Shown piece after piece: positions 48,695 to 59,169 of a DNA stretch of 64,000 nucleotides. The notes under the pieces are model-generated. The model ran no database searches, was not told the DNA's origin, and worked only from the letters and a program-made list of their open reading frames with translations. Position numbers and translations under genes: made by a program. Within the stretch, counting starts at the first letter, position 1. The number at the start of each line of letters is the position of its first letter. Source of the stretch: Marthasterias glacialis (taxonomy: Eukaryota; Echinodermata; Asteroidea; Forcipulatida; Asteriidae); NCBI GenBank assembly GCA_911728455.2, contig OU452219.1, positions 21,635,219-21,699,218 on the forward strand, in the 5' to 3' direction.

Positions 48695-48866
48695 TTGGCC
48701 TAATTTCATAGCGCTGCTCAAGCAAAAAAATATTGCTTAACAATTTTCTGCTAAGCAAAAATGAGCAGGATATATACCAGTTGCAGAAAGTACAAGGTAT
48801 TTTGGCTGGTAACTTTATTCTGGTAAGCATTATTTCGTTGTGGTTAGCTACTTTTAGTGCTAAGCA
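48695..48866. mobile_element. degraded MITE of the GGGCCCAATTTC family
   Basis: Starts TTGGCCTAATTTCATAGCGC and contains CTGCTAAGCAAAAATGAGC, TATTTTGGCTGGTAAC and GGTAAGCATT, as in the element at 58139-58311. The far terminus is degraded. Confidence 0.6.
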
Positions 48867-49000
48867 GCAACGTTTTAGTATGTAGTCATCAAGCTAATGG
48901 ATTGTGTTCATTAGGCCTAAATACAACTATACTAAGCAGCAACGTTTTAGTATGTAGTCATCAAGCTAATGGATTGTGTTCATTACGCCTATCAAATACA
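48857..49000. repeat. two-copy tandem duplication (~75 bp)
   Basis: CTAAGCAGCAACGTTTTAGT through GGATTGTGTTCATTA occurs twice back to back. CATCAAGCTAATGGATTGTG occurs once more near 49142. Confidence 0.85.
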
Positions 49001-49542
49001 CCTATTAATATCAAGGTAAGAATGACTAGCGTGCCGTGAAGTCTTGCCGCACCTAATTGGGGATTATTTCCCTAAATATAGTATGAAGAGTGGAACTGAA
49101 TCTTGTGAGCAGACTAAGGTACATGTTTCTGTGTGGATTCCATCAAGCTAATGGATTGTGTTTATTATTTGATGTGACTATTATGTCTTATTCATCAAGG
49201 TAATTGGAGAGTTTTAATGATATAGAATAAGAAGAAAGCCTATGGCCTTAAAACCTGTTAGCAAAGAAGTTTAAATTGTCTATTAGCTTTGTTTGCTTTA
49301 TTTGAACCGACATTGTTTCCTCATTGGTATTGTGGCTAAGGTACGGGGCACCATTTGTCAACAATTTGGAGACAATTATTTTCCATGGTCTGTAACAACT
49401 TTTCATTGCTGTTTATATACCATGTTTTTGTGCACTTTAATTATTTGTAAACCATGAGTTGATTTAAACAAGCAAGAATAGTATGGTTTATAAACAATGG
49501 TTATTACTTACTGTCTTTATCTTCCAGCACGCGCTAATCATT
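49001..49542. other. no gene seen
   Basis: AT-rich sequence. Two AAACCATG/ATGGTTTATAAAC motifs lie at 49448-49490 and match the cluster at 49985-50125. Confidence 0.5.
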
Positions 49543-50721
49543 CAGGGCCCAATTTCATGGCTCTGCTTACTGCGTCGACTGTGTCGTGCGTCAACTTTGC
49601 TGCCGCGCAACTATCCAGCGACCGACTATAAACTAGCCTATTATAATATAATAATATAAACAACGGCTGCGATTTTATCCAGTGTTGCGTGCAAGACGCA
49701 AAATCTTTATCTTTAGTTTTGTTGTTTTAACGGCTGTAAGATCAAGAACTTAACTATGAACGTGTACCAGCAGAGCAGTCCTCGAGCAGATTCCAATTTA
49801 AAAAGTTTGTTTTTACTGCAAGCAAAATAAAACAACTTGTTCGCTGACCGTCCCCTTTCCTTTGTAAGCTTTGTTTGATCGGTCACACTTTAGTCAGCCT
49901 CGTTTGATATGGGACGCAGAAGCACTAATATTTGTCCTTATTCCACTGGCTGTTGTGTGATAACTAATAATTTACATGGTTAAAAGCAAAGTTTATAAAC
50001 CATAAAAAAGGAATCATTAAAAAAACATTGTTTATAAACCATGAAAAATTGTGTGTTCAAAACTTCATGGTTTGCTAACCATAAAACAAGAATCATCATA
50101 AAAGCATGGTTTATAAATCATGGTCTCACTGAGACGAAAGCTAATTTTGGATCTTATTTCATTTATTATTTAAAACCGATAACACTTCAGGCAGAAACGT
50201 TTAAAGGAACAGAAATATTTAAAGGAAAGTTGTCTACCATCGTTATCTTTATACAATGTAAGGATGTAAATCTGTGAACATTTAAGTTTTTCTTCTTACC
50301 ATGTTGAGCTGGGGCTTGAAGCAGACGGTAGGCCTACTTTTTGTTGCCCGTCTTAGCTTTATAGCAAACGTGAAAATTTGCAGGTGAAATACGTTTATGC
50401 TTAATAAGCAAATTTGTCTGCTATAGTAAGCTGAAAAATCTGCTTACCGTTAACCAGCGCTAGTAAAGTTGTGGTAAGCAAACTTTAGTGCTAACCATAG
50501 CAAAAAAAATGTGCTTAAGCGTAAGCGTATTTCACAGGTAAGCAAGAAAATTAGGCGGCTAACCTGCGCATTCACCATGGATTTGCATTGTACGTCATTG
50601 AAGTTATTTTCCTACAAAAGTAAGCATCGGAAGCTAGGTTTTGTGTGCTTACGGTCAGCGCTATGAAATGGAAATCGTAAGCACAAAATCAGTAGTTAAG
50701 CAGCTCTGTGGAATTGCCCAC
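49543..50721. mobile_element. ~1.2 kb element with GGGCCCAATTTC start
   Basis: Starts CAGGGCCCAATTTCATGG and ends near GCAGCTCTGTGGAATTGCCC. The interior near 50495-50545 matches the larger element at 39811-40856 (ATGTGCTTAAGCGTAAGCG). Another fragment of the family follows to about 50815. No transposase frame was seen. Confidence 0.55.
49985..50125. repeat. short tandem repeat with TGGTTTATAAACCA palindromes
   Basis: Three to four irregular units of about 40-55 bp, each holding TTTATAAACCAT or a close variant followed by an A-rich stretch with GAATCAT. Confidence 0.7.
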
Positions 50722-51296
50722 AGGCACCAAGTTCATAAAGCTGCTCGACGGCCGATTTTGTGCTTATTAGTGCGATTTCCATTTCATAGCGTTGCTAACC
50801 GTAAGCTCAAGCATACAAATTATACGAACAACACATTTTAAACACTTGAATGAGTCGACGGTGGGTTGAAGGTTGCATTATCTATGATGGAGCAAGAATT
50901 ATACAACACTGGCCGAGTGAGGGCGCGTGACTGAATAAACTTGAGGAATGATATGCGGTCAATCATACGCACGTGTGTTGATGTGTACAAACTGCTAGTG
51001 CTACTGCTGCTGCAGCTAGCTAGCTGGCGACTGTCATGACTGTACTGAATACTGTACTTCTGTAGTATATCACTCAGTGACAAGTTGTTTTCGTTATTGT
51101 TGCATATTACACCAAAATTTCTTCTTCCCTGGTTACACTTTACAGCAGCAATAAAGCCTACGTAAGACCGAAGAAGCAGTACATCACAGGTAAATGCAGA
51201 AACAAATCGTTTTGTAACAGATTCAGATTGCTTATTCGAGTCATTAATAACAACGACAAAACAAAATCGGTGGTTCATAAAAAATTAACCATTTTT
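50722..51296. other. no gene supported
   Basis: A 146-codon minus-strand open frame (50838-51278) is Ser/Asn-rich, has no recognisable domain and no supporting context. I do not call it a gene. Confidence 0.4.
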
Positions 51297-51441
51297 GGGG
51301 CGCTGTACTCCTTTTTTCCCCTTTTATTTGACTTCAATGGTCGTGCTACTGCTAGTAAAAAAGTAGTAGTATCAATAGTACTAGTGCTAGTGGTACGACT
51401 TAAAGTCAAAATTTCACACATATAAAGGAGTACAGCGCCCC
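51297..51441. mobile_element. 145-bp foldback MITE
   Basis: The ends GGGGCGCTGTACTCCTTT and AAAGGAGTACAGCGCCCC are inverted repeats. A second inner pair (TTTGACTT and AAGTCAAA, then CTACTGCTAGTA and CTAGTGCTAG) continues the fold. No clear target duplication. Confidence 0.75.
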
Positions 51442-51593
51442 AGTTACTATTTTTTAAACTAAACGAAACTGTGACTTTGTGAGTATGTTCGATTACTTAG
51501 CTTGCCCGGGTCGACCAGGTTTTAACATAGAGCAACTTGCACTATGGTTTGAATTGTGCTCAACCGTGTGAGCCCCCAGCAGGAGCTAAAATA

Positions 51594-52976
51594 GACTAAT
51601 AGATTGCGCGACCAATGTTTACATGTCATCGCGTGACCTGGCTGTAGTATACAAATATTTACTGCTTCGAGTGGCGTAGTAAAACTAGTCACTCGCGAGG
51701 TGATCCCCGGGGCAGCCTAGCCTATCTTCCCGAGGCAGAGCCGAGGGAAGATAGGCGGCTCCGGGGATCACCAACAGTGACTAGTTTTACTACGCCACGA
51801 GATAAAGCAGTCAATATTTGTTTTATAACACCTCAATGTCATCCATTTTTGTCATTGTTTGTGGTAATATTCATTAAACAACTCTGCATATATGTAGTAC
51901 TAGTAATCAATCTTCAAACAATTGTATAAAATCTGACAGGAAATCTTGACAAAAAGAAAGAGGGGTACCAGACTAAAATTATTGCCTTCGTTCTCATATC
52001 GTATTTCAAATGCACGTATTATTTGATTGTTTCACCGGGTTCGAGGTTGTCACACAGCTCATTTAAATCAACGCTTGAAGTCAATGCAGTCAGGGTACCA
52101 GGGTATCCAATCGATAGTACATCAGTTGCTAGGCTATCATTGGATAGCACCGTTTAATAGTTCTTTTGGTCGGTGTGCATTGCAATAGTAAAAATACACA
52201 CCATGTGATGCACGTTCGGCCAATCAACAGATTGAATCAAAGGAAGAGGTGTTATAATGGGTACTACGTCATCTCAGCTGATGGCAAACTACGTGCAAAT
52301 ACATGCTGTTACCGACAAAGTCACATCAACAGTCGGGTTTTGGTAATATTAACAACACAGTTACCAGGCCCTTTTATTTATGTTGTATGTTGTGACATTG
52401 ATTTTTATCACATTACTGTTTCATAAATTACAAGTATTCTGCTACAAAAGAGGTTTATTTTGAGTTATGCACTACGACGATGAAGCAAACCGCCTTTTAT
52501 TTTGTTTGTAACGTAAATCACTTTTTAAAAAAAGGGGAAAAAGTAAGGAACGTTTGACAAGAGAGTATTTATACCTAGCTTTGCTGAATTTTTAAAAAAC
52601 ACGGTTTTGGAAAACCTTTTCTTATGATGATTTCAGCTTCAAAAGTCGTGTTGAAAAGTGTGTGATCAAGGTCGTCTGGCCCAAACATTCCATTGTGCAA
52701 CTAGTACTACCACATCTTGCACATTATACGTTATTTGTACAATTTCCAAAACTTCCCGAACTATCCCTTGCTGACTTTTATTCAGCCACTCAAAGGTCTC
52801 TGGTACAAACTCTGGAATATTTTTCACAGATTTCGAGAAAAAAAGCCTTGATCGAATAAACAAATGCAACAATCATCATGTACTGTACCGCACTTTCCTA
52901 GGGAGGACGTTTGTTTGTTTTTACTTAATACCCACTACAGGTCATGTGACATAAGTCGCACAATCAGTCTATTGAA
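51594..52976. mobile_element. ~1.4 kb relative of the CAATAGACCGATT MITE
   Basis: The left end (AATAGATTGCGCGACCAATG, TTTACATGTCATCGCGTGAC) and right end (GGTCATGTGAC, GCACAATCAGTCTATTG) are inverted and match the ends of the 46439-46878 element. 52793-52880 matches that element's interior in reverse. It contains the hairpin at 51661-51811. Confidence 0.6.
51661..51811. mobile_element. hairpin element with GAGGCAGAGCCGAG centre
   Basis: Outer arms ACTGCTT...GTGGCGTAGTAAAACTAGT and ACTAGTTTTACTACGCCAC...AAGCAGT are inverted. Inner arms GGTGATCCCCGG and CCGGGGATCACC, then CTATCTTCCC and GGGAAGATAG, lead to the centre. The whole 151 bp would fold into one long stem. Confidence 0.75.
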
Positions 52977-53526
52977 TACCAACTCGGTGCTTCCACTCCG
53001 AAGAAAATTTCTTTATTTTAAGGAAATGTTAACATCCAAACAAAAACCAGGATATATAGTAGGCCTACAATATGGGCCTGATATTTAATTCTTTCAAGAG
53101 CATGGCAGTTTTGAATTTGAGGGCACCTTTATGAGGGAAATGTAAATTTCTGCTGGAGCATTTCAAGGGGCACCAAGGCAACGACCATGGGGGAAATTGC
53201 CTCCGTTGCCTCCTGGAAATATTGGGCTGTATAGGTTTTCTACAACATATGGCCATGAATAAGTGTAGAAGTTGAAAAACAGTTCCTTTACATGATTTAT
53301 AGTTTTAATTTCCCCCCCCTTCTTTTCTACCTCCATGACTTCAGGAAGATAGTTTCTGATGCTTCGAGATTTATTTATCCGCAACTGACAAATTATCAGC
53401 GAGACGAAAAGGATATCTACCTACCAACTGTAGAATTCGGAACCGATCAAGTTCAACTCCCTGCATGAGGACATCCATTTCGGACAACATTTACCATGAC
53501 TTGAAAACTAAAGTTAACTCTCCATA
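52977..53526. other. 5' flank of the TARBP1 homologue
   Basis: No TATA box or clear promoter was recognised. 53100-53240 (AAGGGGCACCAAGGCAACG, GGAAATTGCCTCCGTTGCC) looks like an interspersed repeat fragment that I cannot name. An in-frame TAA at 53515-53517 precedes the chosen ATG by nine bases. Confidence 0.4.
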
Positions 53527-54629
53527 ATGTCATTCAAGATTGTTGATTTCCTTAAAAGCAGTCAAGCTCTTAACTTACGTGAACTTGTACGAGTCAGCAT
53601 TAAGCATGCCGCCACAGTGTACAGCACCAGTCGCTTTGATGGGGATGACCAAGACAAAGGGTCACAGACCTCACATGACGATACTGACCGAGAGTTGTCA
53701 GAAGTTATCATTTTTACTTTGGAATCAATGAAGATTGACCAAGAATGCATTGCCCCGTCAGATCTGACACATTTAGTTGAAAATGTGTGCTACAGAGTCA
53801 TACAGCAATCTCATTTGCATATTCATAAGGAGGGTCAGATGACGTCGTGTGATGATCAGTTGGTACAATCCATCTATAAACTCTTTGCTGCCGTCCTAAA
53901 CATCTCATACAATGCAGAGTGTCAGGTATTGAAAACTAAAATCCAAAAGGATTGCTTAGTTGGAATTCGTAATTACAGTGAGGAGCAGCGTGTTTTGGTT
54001 AACCTGTCAACAATTGATCATTATGAAGAGCGATCAACACAGCATCATGATGTGATCTTCTCCATACAAAACTCACTGGGCGTTCTAGATCATCTGCTGA
54101 ACTCACTCAAGCTACTGGATGACAAAGCTGAATGCCTCAGTAACTCTTGGTTGGAGGAGTGCTTTCTATCGCTTGTGGATGTCTTAGAGTTCAGTGAGGC
54201 AACGATATGCTCTCATGTCTCGGGTATCTTGCTCCCGAAGCTCCTCAATTCATCCCGTTTCCAAAACCAGGAGAAGTTGTCACTAATCTGGAAACGACTT
54301 TTATGCATGCATAAATCTCATGGAGATGGTACAACTAGGTTAACATCTAATGTCTACATTGCTCTTTGTGGTTTGTCTGAATTCTACATTCCCATTTCAT
54401 CTGACTCCTTGGTGTCTTCATCTAGCTGGCTGCCGAGCAACGATGACTTTTGGAGAGTACTTCAATCCGGTCTTATCCATTTAGATCCTCTTGCTCGTAA
54501 ACAGGCTTGCTTCTTGATGAAGAGGGCTATTGAGATGACATCGATGATGAATAAGAAACTGGAGTCAACTGTGTTTTCAGTGCATAGTGATGTGCCTGAA
54601 ATCTCATCGGAAATGGCATCAAGTAATAG
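53527..54629 (+). CDS. TARBP1: TARBP1 homologue, exon 1 (N-terminal region)
   Basis: Encodes the first 367 complete codons of a TARBP1-like protein. Family members of about 1,600 residues carry a long helical-repeat region followed by a C-terminal SpoU/TrmH methyltransferase domain, and are linked to 2'-O-methylation of G18 in tRNA. The segment starting FWRVLQSGLIHLDPLARKQA (about residues 308-341) matches the vertebrate stretch with an FW.. ..GL...D.L.RK.A pattern. The methyltransferase domain lies beyond this window. The ATG is the first in frame after a TAA at 53515. The exon ends AATAG/GTAAAC with two bases of an Arg codon left over. The N-terminal ~300 residues are poorly conserved, so an extra upstream exon cannot be excluded. 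Confidence 0.85.
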
Positions 54630-55504
54630 GTAAACAAAAAAATAATAACTAATTTAATATGCAGTTCTTATAGTGCTTTATCACACCCGACAGGCCTCTC
54701 AGAGCACTCATTATTTTTTCAATAGGTTCGCTTTGAATTTGAGCTACATGTATGTTTGAATTATGATTGCACCTTGTGAAGTTTTACAAGATGATGATAC
54801 TTATTCTGCAGCCAACCATGCCAGAAATAACTGGGCAAACCTCTATTCTTGACAAAAATGTACTGGTTCTTTTAGTTATATTTACACAACACACGGGACG
54901 TCGAGCTCAGTGTCCCATCCAAAGGACCACGCAATTATGGTTTAAGTGTCTTGCTCAAGGATACAAGTCTCATGACCGGGACTTGAACCAACACTCTGAC
55001 AATATTGGAAGTTGAGTCTGGTGCACTAGCTTGGCCCTGACATGCCACTTGATGTTCCATGTGGTTGCTTTGTCCTTCGGATGGAATATTAGGGCGTAGG
55101 TCCTGTGTGTTATGTAATGTACGTTATAGAAACCAGCACTGATTGGGAAGAGAAGGGGATTTGCCCCTGTGTTTCTGGCATGGTTGGCTGCAGATTGCGC
55201 CACATCACCTTGTAAACCCTTACTAGGTGCTGTATGGGTCTCATAGTTCAAACATACATATCAATGTACACCGCATACCTGTTCAAAAAATAATGTGTGC
55301 TGTGAGATGCCCATAGGGTGAATGATTAGTGACCTGTCCGCCAAATTTGTTGCTGGTGCTGCATACTCCAAAGGAGTTGAGATGGTTCCAGGAATGCCTA
55401 AGGCTCAATGAACAGGGGTAGTAATAGCAGAAGGCGTTTTTATACAATGTTTAAAAGTTCCTAATAAATGCCTATTATTATTATTATTACTATTACTATT
55501 ATAG
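54630..55504 (+). other. TARBP1 intron 1, with a SINE-like insertion
   Basis: GT...AG intron ending in a TTATTACTATTACTATTATAG tract. 54890-55245 looks like a retroposon: TTAAGTGTCTTGCTCAAGGA, then GACCGGGACTTGAACC, whose complement GGTTCAAGTCC fits a pol III B box, then sequence ending GGTGCTGTATGGGTCTCATA. The family name is not known to me. Confidence 0.55.
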
Positions 55505-55619
55505 GAGTAATCCTCGGGATGATGCTCCTTTATTTTGGTGGTCATCAGATGTACAGGAGAAGCTGCTAGCGTTGTGGGGAGATTTCTTCTTATTGTACGA
55601 GACTCTAGATGAAGTACAG
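55505..55619 (+). CDS. TARBP1: TARBP1 homologue, exon 2
   Basis: 115 nt; its first base completes the Arg codon split at the end of exon 1, then 38 codons, ending CAG/GTAAGT in phase 0. The peptide includes PLFWWSSDVQEKLLALWGDF and LLYETLDEVQ. It matches the conserved vertebrate segment in which FWW is followed by a charged helix and then LIMETLE. This is the most recognisable part of the N-terminal half and fixes the family assignment together with exon 3. Confidence 0.9.
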
Positions 55620-57207
55620 GTAAGTACAAACTGAGCAACATGGTGGGTAGTTGACATGTATGCAGTGTTTAAAAGAGTGACAATGAGCCAAAGATAACGA
55701 CTAAAAAATTGGCCAACAAAACATTTAGAAACTTTATGAAATTTTGCTCAAAATTGTCATTTTTTTCCCAGAAACAAGACACATGTAAGGGTCTTTCCCA
55801 ATCCATCCCTGCACCAGCACCAAGGATCTATATTGTTTACTAGCAAGACCACCTCTCCCCAAATTCTGAGTTAAAACTAAAAACCACCCATTTGTGTACA
55901 GCAATATGAGTAATGACTATTTGAATGTCACTTCTGAAATGATGTTTACTTGATGTGGAAAACCATACATTGAGCTGAAAGGGAATGAAACAACACTAGG
56001 TGGCAGCAAACATATCAGGTAATTTTCCATTGTTTATGTCGTTATAAGCATGTGCTTATTTCTGAGAACAATGAATTTACCTGGTAAGTCTGTACCTACA
56101 CAGCTAAAAGTCTCCCATATACTAGTATACATATTATGGACTGGCAGTAGGTCACTAGTGAATGTCTATGCACACCCAGGGACTTTGAGTGACCAGAAGA
56201 GGGTCCTATTTCCCTGAGGCTGAAGGCCGAGAGAATTAGGACCCTCTTCTGGTCACTCACTGGCCCGAGGGGTGTATAAACATGCACTAGTGCCCAAATA
56301 ATGCCAGTCCATATGTGTTTTATATAACACACCTCAGTCAACAATAATTATGAAGAAGAAAAAATAAAAAAATATTTTCAAAAATCTGTTTTTAGCTGAA
56401 CAGTTTTATTTCAACAATTAACTTATATATGAGCAATCCAACTCTGAGCATTTCAGCGATTGACGGAATGCTTTACGATTCCCTGGATTCGGTTTTTAGT
56501 TACTGTTCACAACATGAGAGGGCGCTGTAACCAGTCAAACATTTTGAATATAAAGTCTAGTTCACAGTGGCGCAAATCTTATGCACTAGCCTATATTAGT
56601 TAACCCCACGTGGCCGTGTTTCAGCCAACCAGAATACATAACCACCAAGAGGTGTGTTCTAAATTAATTTATGAAACACCTCTTGTTGGTTCTTTATCCT
56701 GGTTGGCTGAAACACAGTCACGTGGGGTTAACTAATATCAGCTTGTGTGTGAAACTTGTGTCAGCGCTAACTAGAAGCGTGTCAAGACATCGAGCACGTC
56801 TTATGCCTTGAGTATAGTACCCAATCAGGCACTATTAACTTCAGAAAATGTTGACTGGTTTACAGCGTACACTCACATGATGTGAACAGTGAACAGCAAC
56901 TAAAAACTGAATCTACGGAAACTAACCATGTTCCTTTAATTGTTCAGTTGCTTATATGAATAATTTGAATTCAATTATAAAACCCGGATAAATTATTTTT
57001 CTTATTTTATATAAGGTGTGTTATGAAACTCGACCTCGGGAAATGGGACATTTCTGGTCACTCACAGTCCATCGGGGCTCATAAACATGTACTAGTGACC
57101 GAGTTATACCAGTCCATATGTGTATACTATTTTCTGAATAATATGTTGTAGGTTTCACAGTATATTTATGACTGTTGCCTAAAAAGTTGATTGTATTTTA
57201 TTTTCAG
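55620..57207 (+). other. TARBP1 intron 2
   Basis: GT...AG intron ending TATTTTATTTTCAG. Most of its second half is the ~1 kb foldback element at 56120-57130. The rest shows no gene. Confidence 0.7.
56120..57130. mobile_element. ~1 kb foldback element in TARBP1 intron 2
   Basis: The whole stretch is an imperfect palindrome centred near 56665. Outer ends share TATGGACTGG and its complement CCAGTCCATA. Inside are TATATAACACACCT (near 56320) against AGGTGTGTTAT (near 57013), GGTTTTTAGTTACTGTTCAC against GTGAACAGCAACTAAAAACT, and CGCTGTAACCAGTC against GACTGGTTTACAGCG. A tighter inner hairpin (56591-56742) has arms starting ATTAGTTAACCCCACGTG. The left end also carries a local hairpin (to ~56325) with centre GAGGCTGAAGGCCGAG. 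No coding capacity. Confidence 0.7.
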
Positions 57208-57277
57208 GTGCATGTTGTGACGCCAGTTATGCCTCGGCTGAATTCTCTCATACTTTCTGCCTCGACCAATCAATCAG
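57208..57277 (+). CDS. TARBP1: TARBP1 homologue, exon 3
   Basis: 70 nt in phase 0: VHVVTPVMPRLNSLILSAST, then NQS and the first base of a Gly codon. It matches the vertebrate stretch IHVIKPVLPKLNNLF. The donor reads CAG/GCAAGT, a GC donor. The phase fits exon 4 exactly (G + GG), and no GT nearby gives that phase, so a GC-AG intron is the best reading. Confidence 0.85.
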
Positions 57278-57321
57278 GCAAGTCGGGACCCATTTTACTT
57301 TATTTATGTTGGGTGGACTCT

Positions 57322-57517
57322 GGGCCCAATTTCATAGAGCTGCTTAAGCACAAAAAGTAGCTAATGACAACCAAATTACGCTCACCGGAAAGAGGTTCCC
57401 AGTCAAAATACCATGTCACATGTAACATCTGCGACTGGTGTCCTGCTAATTCTTGCTGAGCAGAAAATTGTTAAGCACTATTCTCTGCTTAAGCAGCTCT
57501 ATGAAATTGGGGCCCTG
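57322..57517. mobile_element. MITE of the GGGCCCAATTTC family
   Basis: Starts CTGGGCCCAATTTCATAGAG and ends CTCTATGAAATTGGGGCCCTG, about 20 bp of inverted ends. Contains GCTGCTTAAGCA at the left and its complement at the right. 196 bp, no coding capacity. Confidence 0.8.
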
Positions 57518-57578
57518 CCATGTTATTATTGCAATTTATTTGGCATAGAAACATTAAAAAAAAAACTTGCAATAATTA

Positions 57579-57742
57579 GGGAATAACAGTGCGAGGACCC
57601 GGTCTTCACTGCTTGGTAATGACCGGGGTGGTGGCTGGCCGCTGTTAACGACCAAGCCGGAGGCGCGGTCGTTAACAGCGGCCAGCCACCACCCAAGGTC
57701 ATTACCAAGCAGTGAAGACCGGGTCCTCGCACTGTTATTCCC
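57579..57742. mobile_element. near-perfect 164-bp hairpin
   Basis: Two ~75-bp arms beginning GGGAATAACAGTGCGAGG are inverted copies that differ in only a few bases, around a centre AAGCCGGAGGCGC. This is the cleanest palindrome in the window and would form a very stable stem in RNA. Confidence 0.85.
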
Positions 57743-58138
57743 ATTAATAAATACCTTTTTAACGAAATAAACGGCTAAAATCGTCCATTTTGTAACTTTT
57801 CTTTCTCGGCGATACTTGCTTGTTTTGTTAGCCGGTCTTTATATCGCCGTTAATACACCCCCACGTGATCACGTTTTGACCAATCAGAATCCACAAACTG
57901 TCCTAGGTATTTATTTATACATTCATAAATGCATTCAATAACAGTCAGAGGCATATCACATTTGCTAGAAACTGAAAAAACTAACTTAAAAATTTGCAGA
58001 GCACCCTGCAGCTTGTTCCTCTCAGTAGGGTAGGTGTTTTACTTGTGCAGATAAACCAATCAATTGTGACAATCAACACCATAGCCTAGGCTTCCAGAGT
58101 TGTAGGGTATGCTGCAATTGAGGGAGAAACTCAATAAC

Positions 58139-58311
58139 CAGGGCCCAATTTTGTAGAGCTACTTAAACTGGAAATATTGCTTAACAGTTTTCTGCCAAGC
58201 AAAAAGGAGTGGGATACCAGTCATAGATGGCACATGTGAGATGGTATTTTGGCTGCTAACCTTACTCTGGTAAGCATTTTGTCTTATACAGCTCTATGAA
58301 ATTGAGCCCAG
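58139..58311. mobile_element. MITE of the GGGCCCAATTTC family
   Basis: Starts CAGGGCCCAATTTTGTAGAG and ends CTCTATGAAATTGAGCCCAG. Contains GCTTAACAGTTTTCTGCCAA and GGTATTTTGGCTGCTAACC, like the copy at 48695. Confidence 0.8.
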
Positions 58312-59017
58312 GAGTGGTTGTACCAATTTGTTGGTGTTTTTGTGCACTTTTTGAACGGATGTTAGACGGATATAAATCTCTTTTCTTTTGTTACACTGTA
58401 AGTTTTATGCTGTTGATTCTGTAATGGTTTTTATATTGTGCATCTTCTTGCAAATAAAGAAACTGAAACTAAAACTTTGACCCAAGGGCCTTATTGCATG
58501 TAAATTCCAAGACGTCTGTCTTGACATAAAAATAAGAGCTAACAATTTTAAGGATTGCACAGTATAACAGGTTTAACAACTTTGATGGAACAAATTATTA
58601 GGAACTTGGAGATGTGTTTAACAGTTAACCCTTGTGAAAATAAAGTGGAGGAAAAAAAAGACTTGCTTTCATAATAGGCCTATATGAGTAATTGCATTGT
58701 AAATTAAAGTTAAAGAACAATAAAAGATTTTTTGATGATAGGTAAATTGTGAGGCAATCTTTGTTGCTGATGGAATGATATTTTAGGGCTTTCGACAAAG
58801 TTTGGTGATCCACTTTGATTTTTTGTGACCCACTTTGCGATATGTTGTTTTAGAGCACTGTTCCAGCCATAAATCTAAATTTTTAATCCACTTTCAGCAA
58901 CTTACATTTACAAACACAGATTACCTCAGGTGTTTCTGCAAGATTTCATCCAAAAGACATTTTCTTTTTATGATAAAATATAATCCATGTCTTAATACTT
59001 TGTGGATTCTTCGTCAG

Positions 59018-59169
59018 GGGTCAAACCGATCCTCCACACATCCTGGCTGACCATCCTCTTCTCAAGATGCTTCGTTCATGAAACCAAGACAGTGTTACAA
59101 TGGGGTCTCCTCCAGTACCTACATGTAGATATCAGCACTTGCCCAATGATACAACAAGGTGGAGTAGAG
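59018..59169 (+). CDS. TARBP1: TARBP1 homologue, exon 4
   Basis: 152 nt: two bases complete the Gly codon from exon 3, then 50 codons, ending GAG/GTGAGT in phase 0. The peptide starts VKPILHTSWLTILFSRCFVH and includes TKTVLQWGLLQYLHVD. It matches the vertebrate segment FHPSWHMCIYKRMF followed by a GVIHFLEL helix. The clean phase match on both sides supports this frame; the other two frames contain early stops. Confidence 0.9.

Larger units (their letters stand above)
57278..59017 (+). other. TARBP1 intron 3 (GC-AG)
   Basis: Starts GCAAGT and ends TTCTTCGTCAG. It holds two GGGCCCAATTTC-family MITEs and a near-perfect hairpin, listed separately. 57860-57890 (CACGTGATCACGTTTTGACC, AATCAGAAT) resembles the CACGTG/CCAACCAGAAT words of the inner hairpin at 56591. 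No gene seen in the rest. Confidence 0.75.

Noticed and set aside
50838-51278. 146-codon minus-strand frame
   Set aside because: Low-complexity Ser/Asn-rich, no domain, no splice or promoter support. Chance is the simpler explanation.
55405-55641. 78-codon minus-strand frame over exon 2
   Set aside because: Shadow of TARBP1 exon 2; the plus-strand frame has the conserved residues and correct splice phases.
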